Of a stretch of DNA of 57,841 nt, positions 26,167 to 34,150 are shown piece after piece; position 1 is the first letter of the stretch; every line of letters begins with the position of its first letter. This DNA comes from an uncultured Roseiflexaceae bacterium. GTDB lineage: Bacteria > Chloroflexota > Chloroflexia > Chloroflexales > Roseiflexaceae. The notes beneath the pieces are model-generated. The model did no database searches and was not told where the DNA came from. It worked only from the letters and a program-made list of their open reading frames with translations. A program made the position numbers and the translations under genes. Where the stretch lies: NCBI GenBank assembly GCA_937988885.1, contig CALKHR010000021.1:1-57841 (forward strand). The letters are read 5' to 3'.

Positions 26167-26862
26167 ATGATCACACTTCGCGAAGCTGCTGCAAATATTC
26201 ATAACGATCCTTCCTGGTGGCGACAAGTGCTGCTCGGCGGCGCGCTTCAACTCACCGTGGTCGGCTACCCGTGGGCGGCGGGGCTCGAAGTCGAAAGCCT
26301 CGACAACATCCGCAAGGGCTACCCAACCCCCTTGCCACCCGCCTTCGACCACAGTTCTCGCTATGTTATCGGCATCTTCGCACTTCTGATCGACTTCGTC
26401 TTTTTCCTGCTACCCGTCCTGATCAGCGGCCTCATCCTCTTCTGCTCCGCCGTCGTCTTCGTACTCGCCTCAGGCAACACAATCACCTGGCTCTGGGTGA
26501 TCGGAGTCGTGCTTGCGATCTACGAACTCTGCATCTTCGCCACTGGAGCCGCGCCGATCGCTCGGATTATGTACGCCGAACAAGGCTTCGCCGAAGACGC
26601 CCTCAGCAGCAAACCGCTGCGCGAAGCGCTCCGCCCGGGCGCCCGAAGCATCTACGCCCAAGCACGGCTGCGCTCACTGCCAGCCTATCTGCCAGCCCTA
26701 CTGCTCGTGCTCGCCATTGTCCTTGTTATCAACCTCAACCCGCCAGCGCTGCTGTTCATCGTCATCGCGCTGCTCTGGCTCGCCTCCAGCGCCCTGTTGT
26801 ACGCGCATCTCATCGTGGTACAGCTCTACGGAGCCGCCCACCGCGAAGCCCGCTACCTGTAA
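26167..26862 (+). CDS. DUF4013 membrane protein, copy 1
   Basis: 231 residues, five to six hydrophobic helices. The opening NDPSWWRQVLLGGALQLTVVGYPWAAGLEVESLDNIRKGYPTPLPPAF matches the DUF4013 pattern (a Trp-rich membrane-edge segment, a glycine-rich helix, then a charged NI.KG..LP loop). Function of the family is unknown. Starts 18 bases after cinA. Paralogue of the next gene, but clearly diverged, so an old duplication. Confidence 0.78.
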   Translation: MITLREAAANIHNDPSWWRQVLLGGALQLTVVGYPWAAGLEVESLDNIRKGYPTPLPPAFDHSSRYVIGIFALLIDFVFFLLPVLISGLILFCSAVVFVLASGNTITWLWVIGVVLAIYELCIFATGAAPIARIMYAEQGFAEDALSSKPLREALRPGARSIYAQARLRSLPAYLPALLLVLAIVLVINLNPPALLFIVIALLWLASSALLYAHLIVVQLYGAAHREARYL

Positions 26863-26977
26863 TTCGAGCTACCGGTAACCAATCGGTCTCGACCCTCGTA
26901 TATAACCAACAGATAGTTATAGCAAAGGCATATGCACCGCAAGAACACTCCTGCGGTCAACAGAAAGGGCAGTTCGT

Positions 26978-27655
26978 ATGGACATTGGCAAGGCATTTAG
27001 CTTCGTTTTTGAAGACCCGAAGTGGATCACCAAAATGCTGATCGGCGGCTTGGTATCCATCGTCCCGATCCTCAACTTCGCAGTGTTCGGGTATCTGCTC
27101 AAAACAGCCGAGAACGTCGCCAAAGATCACCCACAACCGCTACCCGAATGGAGCGAATTCGGCGATCACTTTGTGCGCGGCCTGCACGCCTTCGTGATCT
27201 CGATCGTCTACGCGATACCGATCATCGTCATCTATGTCCTTATGATCACGGTATCGCTCGCCGGGGCTGCTGCAGCCGATAGCAGCGAAGGAGCAGGCGC
27301 GATGGCAGGCTTCGCGGCCCTGTGCCTCATGCCTATCCTCATCATTGTGGCTATCGTCACCGGTTTCGCCGTCTATGCGGCGTTCGCCCGCTACATCGCC
27401 AATAACAACAGCCTGAGCGCGGCCTTGCAGTTCGGCCCAGTGTTGGCAAGCCTGCGCAGCAACTTCACCACCTGGTTGGTGCTGTACTTGGTCGCCATCC
27501 TGGCGAGCTTCGTTGGTGGCCTGGGTGCGATCGCCTGTGGCGTCGGCTTGCTGCTCACCATCCCCTACTCCTACGCCGTTTCTGCACACGCCCTGGGCCA
27601 GACCATCAAGCAACTCAACCTGACTGCCCCAGCCAACCCATACACCTACCAATAA
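26978..27655 (+). CDS. DUF4013 membrane protein, copy 2
   Basis: 225 residues, again with five to six membrane helices. This copy is closer to the family consensus: PKWITKMLIGGLVSIVPILNFAVFGYLLKTAENVAKDHPQPLPEWSEFGDHFVRGL. The C-terminal half has two long helices and a YANNNS-type loop. Function unknown. Lies 115 bases after copy 1 and ends at a perfect hairpin (27679-27713). The start at 26978 has a weak AGAAAGGG ribosome site upstream. Confidence 0.85.
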   Translation: MDIGKAFSFVFEDPKWITKMLIGGLVSIVPILNFAVFGYLLKTAENVAKDHPQPLPEWSEFGDHFVRGLHAFVISIVYAIPIIVIYVLMITVSLAGAAAADSSEGAGAMAGFAALCLMPILIIVAIVTGFAVYAAFARYIANNNSLSAALQFGPVLASLRSNFTTWLVLYLVAILASFVGGLGAIACGVGLLLTIPYSYAVSAHALGQTIKQLNLTAPANPYTYQ

Positions 27656-27678
27656 AAGGTAGTCGCTGAAACCATCTG

Positions 27679-27713
27679 CTGGCGCACCTGCTCACGATCG
27701 AGCGGTGCGCCAG
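27679..27713 (+). terminator. Hairpin terminator after the DUF4013 pair
   Basis: CTGGCGCACC (27679-27688) pairs perfectly with GGTGCGCCAG (27704-27713), with an inner GCTC/GAGC pair. There is no T-run; instead a TATAAT begins four bases later, so terminator and next promoter abut. Confidence 0.55.
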
Positions 27714-27722
27714 TGGTATAAT
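27714..27722 (+). promoter_or_regulatory. Extended -10 promoter ahead of the repeat and aldo/keto reductase
   Basis: TGG-TATAAT followed by a C-run, matching the thrS-operon promoter over GTGGTATRATCCCCCC. No good -35 is present because the hairpin occupies that place. The transcript would start near 27729 and carry the dispersed repeat in its leader. Confidence 0.5.
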
Positions 27723-27790
27723 CCCCCCCACAACCCACATCGCCGCCAACTCGCGCCAACCAGCAACGCAACCACATCTAGGACGCAACA

Positions 27791-27908
27791 GGTTTTTTGG
27801 GAAAAGAGGAGCAACCGCGATCTGAGCACCCGTCGCTGCGGGCAACCGCCGTCGTGCACAACGTGTGCGCGCTCGGACAGGTGTGGCGCTGCGCGCCAAA
27901 ACGCGCGC
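27791..27908. repeat. Dispersed intergenic repeat, copy 1
   Basis: About 118 bases; the last 98 match copy 2 (54793-54891) at roughly 90% by hand alignment with one 1-base indel. The shared core includes GCAACCGCGATCTGA, a CCCGTCGCTRCGGG hairpin, GTCGTGCACAACGTG and a GC-rich end around CGCGCCAAAACGCGCGC. No coding signal of its own. The interval 27656-27977 holds only this, the hairpin and the promoter. Confidence 0.75.
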
Positions 27909-27977
27909 CGCTGTACTCGCGGCCATGCACTGCTATCGCTGTATCATCGCCCACCGTTGATCTCACAAGAGGAACCT

Positions 27978-28910
27978 ATGCGCTACATCTCGATCCCCGG
28001 CATCGAGCGCCCCATCTCGCGTATCGCGCTCGGCACCGCCGCCTACAAGCTGGAGAATTACGACCACGACGCCGAATTACTCGATGCGTTTCTAGCGAGA
28101 GGCGGCACCTGCATCGACACCGCCAAAGTCTACGGCGGCGGCGCCAGTGAAAAAACGCTGGGCCGCTGGCTCGCCGAGCGCAACAACCGCGACAGCGTGG
28201 TACTGATCAGCAAAGGCTGCCACCCCGTGCGTGGCAGCGGGCCGCGCGTCACCCCCGAGGTCATCCACGCCGACCTGCACGAAAGCCTGGAGCGGCTCGG
28301 CACCGAGGTGATCGACATCTACCTGCTGCACCGCGACGACGAGACGCAACCCGTCGGCCCGCTAGTCGAGGCGCTCAACACCGAACTCCAGGCCGGGCAC
28401 ATTCGCGTGTTCGGCGGCTCGAACTGGCGCACCGAGCGCATCGCCGAGGCCAACACCTACGCTGCAGAGCATGGCCTCGTCGGCTTCAGCGTCTCCAGCC
28501 CCAACCTCAGCCTGGCGCGCCCCAAAGAGCCGATGTGGGTCGGCTGCATCTCTGCCAGCGACACCGACCGAGAGTGGCATCGCCAAACCCAAATGCCGCT
28601 GATCTCCTGGTCGTCGCAGGCTGGCGGCTTCCTGAGCGGACGATTCACACCCGAGGACACCAGCAACCCCGACATGCTGCGCGTCTGGTACTCCGACGAG
28701 AACTTCGAGCGCCTCAACCGCGCCATCGCGCTCGGCAAGCAGCGGGGTGTCGGCCCGATCCCAATCGCCTTGGCCTACCTGCTCAACCAACCCTTCCCAA
28801 CCGTCGCCCTGGTTGGCTCGGCCAGCGTCGCCGAACTGGACGAATCGCTTCTGGCCTGCGACATCGAACTCAGCGCCGACGAACTCGCCTACCTCGATCT
28901 GCAGGTGTAG
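27978..28910 (+). CDS. Aldo/keto reductase
   Basis: NAD(P)H-dependent oxidoreductase, 310 residues, TIM barrel. Catalytic residues can be placed: Asp and Tyr in CIDTAKVYGGGASEKTLG, Lys in VVLISKGCHP, His in IDIYLLHRDD. The C-terminal cofactor site appears as VALVGSASVAELDESL. Substrate not predictable; the fold variant resembles the AKR group of putative oxidoreductases with sugar-type substrates. ATG at 27978 has AAGAGG upstream. Possibly transcribed alone from the promoter near 27717; converges on typA with a shared terminator. Confidence 0.9.
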   Translation: MRYISIPGIERPISRIALGTAAYKLENYDHDAELLDAFLARGGTCIDTAKVYGGGASEKTLGRWLAERNNRDSVVLISKGCHPVRGSGPRVTPEVIHADLHESLERLGTEVIDIYLLHRDDETQPVGPLVEALNTELQAGHIRVFGGSNWRTERIAEANTYAAEHGLVGFSVSSPNLSLARPKEPMWVGCISASDTDREWHRQTQMPLISWSSQAGGFLSGRFTPEDTSNPDMLRVWYSDENFERLNRAIALGKQRGVGPIPIALAYLLNQPFPTVALVGSASVAELDESLLACDIELSADELAYLDLQV

Positions 28911-28933
28911 CGCAACAACCACCAACAAACAAT

Positions 28934-28961
28934 GAGGCGCGAGTCGTGCGACCCGCGCCTC
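28934..28961. terminator. Bidirectional terminator between the aldo/keto reductase gene and typA
   Basis: GAGGCGCG (28934-28941) pairs with CGCGCCTC (28954-28961), with GTCG/CGAC inside, between convergent genes. T-runs are poor on both sides. Confidence 0.6.
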
Positions 28962-28984
28962 GTGTCGTTCAGTTCAGCGATCGC

Positions 28985-30814
28985 CTAGCTCAGCGCCATC
29001 TCGCGGCGCTTCTGCTCGCGTTTGCGCTCGTCCATACTCAGCAACTTCTTGCGCAAGCGGAAACTCTTCGGCGTCACCTCGACCAACTCATCGTCGCTGA
29101 TATACTCAATCGCATCATCGAGGCTCATGATCCGAGGCGGCTCCAAGCGCAACGCTTCGTCGGCACCCGACGAGCGCATATTGGTCAAATGCTTCTTACG
29201 GCAGACATTGACCTCCAGATCGCGGCTGCGGATATGCTGGCCGACGATCATACCCTCGTAGACCTCGACACCAGCGCCGATGAACAGCTGGCCGCGCTCC
29301 TGAGCGCCGTACAAACCAAACGCCGTCGCGACACCCGTCTCGGTAGCGATCAGCGAACCATACGCTCGCGTTGTGATCTCACCCACCAGCGGCTCGTAGC
29401 CCATAAACAGCGTGTTTATCATCGCCTCGCCGCGCGATGCGGTGAGCAACTGCTGGCGCAAGCCGAGCAAGCCGCGCGTCGGCACATGGAAGACCAAGTG
29501 CACCGTGCCATCATCGCGATAGCTCATATCGCGAAGTTGGCCGCGTCGCTGGCCCATCAACTCCATCACTGTGCCCTGATACTGCTCGGACACCTCGATC
29601 TCGGCCTGCTCGATCGGCTCCAACCGTTGGCCATCGACTTCCTTGAAGATCACCTCGGGACGCGAAACCTGGAACTCGTAGCCTTCGCGGCGCATCGTCT
29701 CGATCAGGATCGTCAGGTGCAACTCGCCGCGACCGCTGACGCTGAACGCATCCGGCGCATCGGTATCGGCCACGCGCAGCGCAACATCGTGCTCGGTCTC
29801 CTGGTAGAGCCGTTCGCGCAACTTACGCGACGTGACATACGTACCCTCGCGGCCCGCGAACGGGCTGGTGTTGACGCTGAACGTCATGCGCACCGTCGGC
29901 TCCTCGACAGCGATCACCGGCAACGGCTCGGGGTGCTGCGCATCGGCAATGGTATCGCCGATCTGCGCATCGCCGACACCAGCCAAAGCGATGATATCGC
30001 CGGCCTCGACCTGCTCGACCTCATGGCGTTCTAGGCCATTGAACACAAACAGCTGATTCGCCTTGGCCTGTGAGATCGTGCCATCGTGTGCGATACGGGC
30101 GAGCGGCTGACCGCGCCGTAACTTACCGCGCTGGAGACGACCGATCAGCATCTTGCCTTTGTAATCGTCGTAGATCGTCGTGGTGACCAGCATTTGGGCA
30201 GGACCATCGAGATCCACTTCGGGGGGTGGGATCTGGTCGATAATCGCTTCAAACAGTGGCTCAAGCGAATCGTGGATCTTCAATGGCGAGCGGCCAGCCA
30301 CACCACGCAGGCCATCTGAGTAGATCACCGCAAACTCCGCTTGTTCGTCGGTAGCGCCGAGATCGACGAACAAGTCAAAGGCTTCATTAACGACATGGTT
30401 CGGGCGGGCGTTTGGCCGATCGATCTTGTTGACCACCACAATCGCACGCAAGCCAGCTTGCAGAGCTTTGCGCAGCACAAAGCGCGTTTGTGGCATCGGG
30501 CCCTCGACAGCGTCGATCAGCAGCAACACACCATCGACCATATTCATCACCCGCTCAACCTCGCCACCAAAATCGGCGTGGCCGGGGGTATCGACAATAT
30601 TAATCTTCGTGCCCCGATAATTGACCGCGGTGTTCTTCGCAAGAATGGTGATACCACGCTCGCGTTCGAGGTCGTTCGAGTCCAACACACGGGTGGCAAC
30701 TTGCTGATTCTCGCGGAAAATGTGGCTTTGGCGGAGCATCGCATCGACCAAGGTGGTTTTCCCATGATCGACGTGGGCAATGATCGCGATGTTACGGATA
30801 TCGTCTCGTCGCAT
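28985..30814 (-). CDS. typA: Ribosome-associated GTPase TypA/BipA
   Basis: 609 residues, standard length. Translational GTPase with G1 AHVDHGKTT, switch I ERERGITI, G3 DTPGHADFGGEV and G4 NKIDRP, then domain 2, EF-G-like domains III/V and the BipA-specific C-terminal domain (RSSGADEALRLEPPRIMSLDDAIEYISDDELVEVTPKSFRLRK). It helps 50S assembly and growth under stress or cold. ATG at 30814 places the P-loop near residue 12 as usual; longer upstream frame rejected. A perfect 9-base hairpin lies just upstream in the leader. Confidence 0.97.
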   Translation of the reverse strand: MRRDDIRNIAIIAHVDHGKTTLVDAMLRQSHIFRENQQVATRVLDSNDLERERGITILAKNTAVNYRGTKINIVDTPGHADFGGEVERVMNMVDGVLLLIDAVEGPMPQTRFVLRKALQAGLRAIVVVNKIDRPNARPNHVVNEAFDLFVDLGATDEQAEFAVIYSDGLRGVAGRSPLKIHDSLEPLFEAIIDQIPPPEVDLDGPAQMLVTTTIYDDYKGKMLIGRLQRGKLRRGQPLARIAHDGTISQAKANQLFVFNGLERHEVEQVEAGDIIALAGVGDAQIGDTIADAQHPEPLPVIAVEEPTVRMTFSVNTSPFAGREGTYVTSRKLRERLYQETEHDVALRVADTDAPDAFSVSGRGELHLTILIETMRREGYEFQVSRPEVIFKEVDGQRLEPIEQAEIEVSEQYQGTVMELMGQRRGQLRDMSYRDDGTVHLVFHVPTRGLLGLRQQLLTASRGEAMINTLFMGYEPLVGEITTRAYGSLIATETGVATAFGLYGAQERGQLFIGAGVEVYEGMIVGQHIRSRDLEVNVCRKKHLTNMRSSGADEALRLEPPRIMSLDDAIEYISDDELVEVTPKSFRLRKKLLSMDERKREQKRREMALS

Positions 30815-30831
30815 ATTTCTCACATAAAAGA

Positions 30832-30852
30832 CCCCGACCGCAACGGTCGGGG
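30832..30852 (-). promoter_or_regulatory. Hairpin with TCTTTT tail in the typA leader
   Basis: CCCCGACCG (30852-30844, minus strand) pairs perfectly with CGGTCGGGG after a TTG loop and is followed by TCTTTTATG, 18 bases before the typA start codon. It looks like an intrinsic terminator or a translation-blocking/cold-sensitive element. Confidence 0.5.
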
Positions 30853-32322
30853 CGGTAGTTGATTGCTTCGGCGCATCATTCAGACACATGAGTCTACCAT
30901 ACAGCGGAGTAGAGCGCAACTTCTTGCCCGCATAGCCACACCCACCCATGCAACCGACAGAAAAGAGGGTACGTAGTACGTATTTGGTAAGGATAACGGC
31001 ACAGACTTTGCTGCACTAAATACGCTTACATCGAACACAACCGCTTGCGTCTAAAACCCCTCTTGCAGACGGTACCTTTTATTAAGTTGTCATTGAGGAG
31101 ACCCCCAATGAGCATACGGGGGCGCATTGTTATAACACGCCGCAGACATGCTTTGCGTGCGCCCATAGTTATTAACTATTAATAAAATATTTCCTTTGTG
31201 GTTATTTCTGGTTGTAATGTGTGGTTATACTAACGATATCCGACCAAGGTGTCTATTGATCCAATTCACGTTGTAATGCGTTCGTTCAGCCCAACGCATC
31301 ATGGCGCGAGGACCACGTAGTCATATCAGCTGGGAAAAGCGTAGCCAACAAACAACAGTCATGTGTCTGTAGGCCAGTCCCCAATCATCGGCACCCAAAC
31401 GACAAGACATATCGCTGATGGGGCGGACTGATGGGCTGATGAGTGAAGTGTTACCAGATCAGCAAGGAGGATTTTAAGCATAGGTGCGGCGCTTGTAACG
31501 ATCGCAAGGGTCAACTCGTATTGATCCATATGACGGTCAATCAACGCAGACGAGCTAGCCATCTCTTGAATCGCCCAACAATCCGTGGCCGAGGCGCGAA
31601 ACACCCTTTATAACAAGGTGTTGAAGCGTCACTGAGGCGTGTTTTGGGCAGGCAACACACCATATGAGCGTTGCTTTTCGGTCATTTGGCTTTCTGACGA
31701 TTTATTCATCGCTTCATTCTGTACAGCCGGTGACAACGAGAATATGGCTTTGTAATGCAGAATCTGCTGATTACTTGAAAATCGAAAAAAAGAATTGGCT
31801 GCGTAACTTATTCCGAGTTATGGGCATTCATGTAGATAGCCATAGTGAAAATGGTATAAGAAACACAGCCACAGCATCCCAGCAAATGCGCATCGCCGCG
31901 CCTCGCGTCTCATTTAACGTATCTCCACACTTCTTGTTTACTTGATAGTTGTACTCGTCATGGGTACACCTATATAAGTTGTGCAATCTTTCACATGAAC
32001 AATAGTACTACAACGTACTAATTGTTTAAGAAAACTATAGACTACTCATAAATGATGGTTCCTAATGGTATGAGGTACAACGTGATTTCGAAGCTTATTA
32101 TCGCAAATCTGGTTGTTACGAGCTTATCAATCAATCGTTGGGCTTTCTGACAAATGACGATTCTTTCATCTGACATTCGTCAGACTTCATATGACGTTTA
32201 GTTCTTACTTCTATGCTAATCAAGAACCTACTTTGAGATAATCATTCCATTAATCAACATCATGTGAACTGATGGGCGGTTAGCCGGTAGGATAAACGAA
32301 GCTAGTTTATATAGGAATGGTC
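30853..32322. other. Gene-free AT-richer region upstream of the EPS locus
   Basis: About 1.5 kb with no frame that has coding character or a ribosome site. Visible structure: ATAGTTA-T-TAACTAT palindrome (31165-31179), a direct repeat TGTGGTTAT (31197-31205 and 31220-31228), TACGTAGTACGTA near 30971-30983, and a TGAC-rich stretch near the EPS start. The typA promoter and the EPS promoter should both be in here, but no convincing -35/-10 pair was identified. Confidence 0.6.
32147..32196 (+). promoter_or_regulatory. Clustered TGAC sites upstream of the EPS locus (operator candidate)
   Basis: CTGAC (32147), ATGACG (32154), the inverted repeat TCTGAC-ATTC-GTCAGA (32169-32184) and ATGACG (32191) fall within 50 bases. 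The array lies about 130-180 bases before the first EPS gene, suited to a dimeric activator or repressor. Confidence 0.45.
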
Positions 32323-33219
32323 ATGAATCAAATACGCTGGCGCATAATTCTGCTTGTAGTATGGTTGACCTTTCTTTTTAACCTCGAACGTCTTGATCTG
32401 GGCCTAGGCCGGGAGTCCCCTTTTAATCTGGCTTCGTCGGTCTATGTGTTAGTTGCCGCAACAGTCACGCTCTACTTGTTGGTGCCATCGCGGCGCGCCG
32501 TTTTGTATAGCATTGCCGTTGGCGTCATACTGTTGTACTCAGCGTTGAAATTGTTTGATCTCCCGACCTTTTTCACCGGTGTTCATAAGTACATCACGTT
32601 CACAGAGGTTGTTGCGTTAGTTGTTACGATTTTATTGGGGTGGTGGGTTAACCTAGCGCTGAACGAGTTCCGCGAGGCAGTCGAGGCAATCTCGATGCCA
32701 GAGGGATACGCGCAGCTCCTTTCGCCCCAGCAGATGCAAGAGCGTATGCACGCTGAAATGGGCCGCGCCCGACGGCATCAACGACCGATCAGCGTTGCAT
32801 TGATCGAGCTTGATCCATCAACATACGATGCTGCAATACATCAAGCCGTACGCGACGCGCAAGCTGCCATGATCGAACGGTATGTCCAAGTTCGGCTTGG
32901 AGTGTTTCTCGCCAAGCATGTGCGCGGGACCGATGTGGTGGCGCACCAGTCCGGTGGAGGTCGCTTCCTCCTCATCACACCGGAGACTCCAGCCGAGCAG
33001 ACTCACGGCATGCTACGGCGCTTAGCCCGGCAAGTTGAAGATCAAATGGGTATCCGATTTCGGTTCAGTATTGCTGACTTCCCCAATACGGCGTTGACTT
33101 CCGAAGAGCTATTGCGCAAAGTCACGGAAGATTTAGAGCATGGCGAAGCTACCTTGACCATTGATGATTCGCATCAAGGTGTAACCCGAGGCGTCGTACA
33201 GGAAGAGCGAATGCTTTAA
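32323..33219 (+). CDS. Membrane protein with degenerate GGDEF domain, head of EPS locus
   Basis: 298 residues. Four membrane helices fill the first 110 residues (IILLVVWLTFLF, SVYVLVAATVTLYLLV, VLYSIAVGVILLYS, VVALVVTILLGWWV). A GGDEF-like fold follows (GRARRHQRPISVALIELD ... HVRGTDVVAHQSGGGRFLLITPET ... SIADFP). The signature GG[DE]EF reads GGGRF near residue 210, so cyclic-di-GMP synthesis is not expected; it may bind GTP or c-di-GMP or act as a scaffold. ATG at 32323 has AGGA seven bases away; the ATG two codons earlier is too close to it. Probable regulator of the EPS machinery. Confidence 0.82.
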   Translation: MNQIRWRIILLVVWLTFLFNLERLDLGLGRESPFNLASSVYVLVAATVTLYLLVPSRRAVLYSIAVGVILLYSALKLFDLPTFFTGVHKYITFTEVVALVVTILLGWWVNLALNEFREAVEAISMPEGYAQLLSPQQMQERMHAEMGRARRHQRPISVALIELDPSTYDAAIHQAVRDAQAAMIERYVQVRLGVFLAKHVRGTDVVAHQSGGGRFLLITPETPAEQTHGMLRRLARQVEDQMGIRFRFSIADFPNTALTSEELLRKVTEDLEHGEATLTIDDSHQGVTRGVVQEERML

Positions 33220-33267
33220 TAAAGGGGGCAAATGCTCATGAAGAACTGGGCATTAAGGAGGCAGGAG

Positions 33268-33957
33268 ATGGTCCGCGATATTCAGACAACAACACGGCCA
33301 GTGCGAATGACACCTTGGTATCTCGATATAGATCCGCGACGACGCCTGATCACCGGCAAACCCTACCGCATCCTTAAGCGAGCGCTCGATATTACATGCT
33401 GCTTGCTGATTTTGCCGCTCGCGTTGCCTCTGATGCTGCTCTTGATGGTGCTGGTGTACATCGATTCACCAGGCCCGATCTTCTTCTCGCAGTTGCGAAC
33501 CGGGAAGGGTGGCCGACGCTTCAAGATGTACAAGTTCCGCACCATGCTGCCCAATGCTGAGGAGTTGAAGCTGAAATATGCTCACCTCAACGAGCTGACT
33601 TGGCCAGATTTCAAAATCACCAATGACCCACGGGTAACGCGGGTCGGTCGCATTCTGCGCAAAACCAGCTTGGATGAGCTGCCACAGATTTTCAATGTGC
33701 TTAAGGGTGATATGAGCTTGGTGGGTCCCCGACCAACGTCTTTCGCACCCGATACGTATCGGTTGTGGCATACCGAACGCCTCGAAGTTGTTCCCGGCAT
33801 CACTGGGCTGTGGCAGGTCAATGGCCGCAGCAACCTCGACTTCGACGACCGATTGAAGCTCGATATCGCTTATATCGAGCGCCAGTGCCTCTGGATGGAT
33901 ATCCAGATCCTGTTCCGCACTGTCGGACAAGTCTTCGTCGGCGAAGGCGCCTACTAA
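33268..33957 (+). CDS. Initiating sugar-1-phosphate transferase (WbaP/WcaJ-like)
   Basis: Polyprenyl-phosphate hexose-1-phosphate transferase that begins repeat-unit assembly on undecaprenyl phosphate; 229 residues, only the catalytic half of WbaP. One re-entrant helix (LDITCCLLILPLALPLMLLLMVLVYI), then the hallmark segments SPGPIFFSQLRTGKGGRRFKMYKFRTM, TRVGRILRKTSLDELPQIFNVLKGDMSLVGPRP (with the catalytic Asp-Glu) and PGITGLWQVNGRS. AAGGAGG six bases before the ATG at 33268 favours this start; an ATG at 33232 behind AAAGGGGG would add 12 residues. Confidence 0.93.
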   Translation: MVRDIQTTTRPVRMTPWYLDIDPRRRLITGKPYRILKRALDITCCLLILPLALPLMLLLMVLVYIDSPGPIFFSQLRTGKGGRRFKMYKFRTMLPNAEELKLKYAHLNELTWPDFKITNDPRVTRVGRILRKTSLDELPQIFNVLKGDMSLVGPRPTSFAPDTYRLWHTERLEVVPGITGLWQVNGRSNLDFDDRLKLDIAYIERQCLWMDIQILFRTVGQVFVGEGAY

Positions 33958-34150
33958 CCTCTGTTATTGCTATTGAGCAATTTGACATACACAGGGGACA
34001 GCGTGCAGGGATATACTCTGTACCTGTTCCCTGTAGATTGTCGAGCATTAGGGCAACTCAAGTATGCCCAGCGACCGCATCGCCATGATGCGGACAACGA
34101 TAACAGCCGAGGCTCTTAAGTTTCGGCTATAACATGGAGGGTTTACGGTT
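33958..34150 (+). other. Intergenic leader with three hairpins
   Basis: Three inverted repeats in line: ACAGGGGACAG/CTGTTCCCTGT (33991-34001 and 34024-34034), CCGCATC/GATGCGG (34075-34081 and 34087-34093) and AGCCGA/TCGGCT (34105-34110 and 34123-34128). It follows the sugar transferase gene and precedes the chain-length/kinase gene; it may be an RNA regulatory element within the operon. None ends in a T-run. Confidence 0.4.

Noticed and set aside
27791..27908. Dispersed repeat as part of a coding sequence for the aldo/keto reductase N-terminus
   Set aside because: The frame upstream of ATG 27978 encodes no conserved residues, and the reductase has a strong RBS and a normal N-terminus at 27978.
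31359..31604. 81-codon minus-strand frame in the same region
   Set aside because: Weak GTG start and no conserved features; not listed as a gene.
31664..31945. 93-codon frame in the AT-rich region
   Set aside because: No ribosome site, no domain, and amino acid mix like random AT-rich sequence.
32260..32322. Possible c-di-GMP-I (GEMM) riboswitch ahead of the EPS operon (GGGCGGTTAGCCGG)
   Set aside because: The conserved GEMM core (CACAGGGCAAACC and GGACGCAAAG) is absent; only a short GC stretch is similar.
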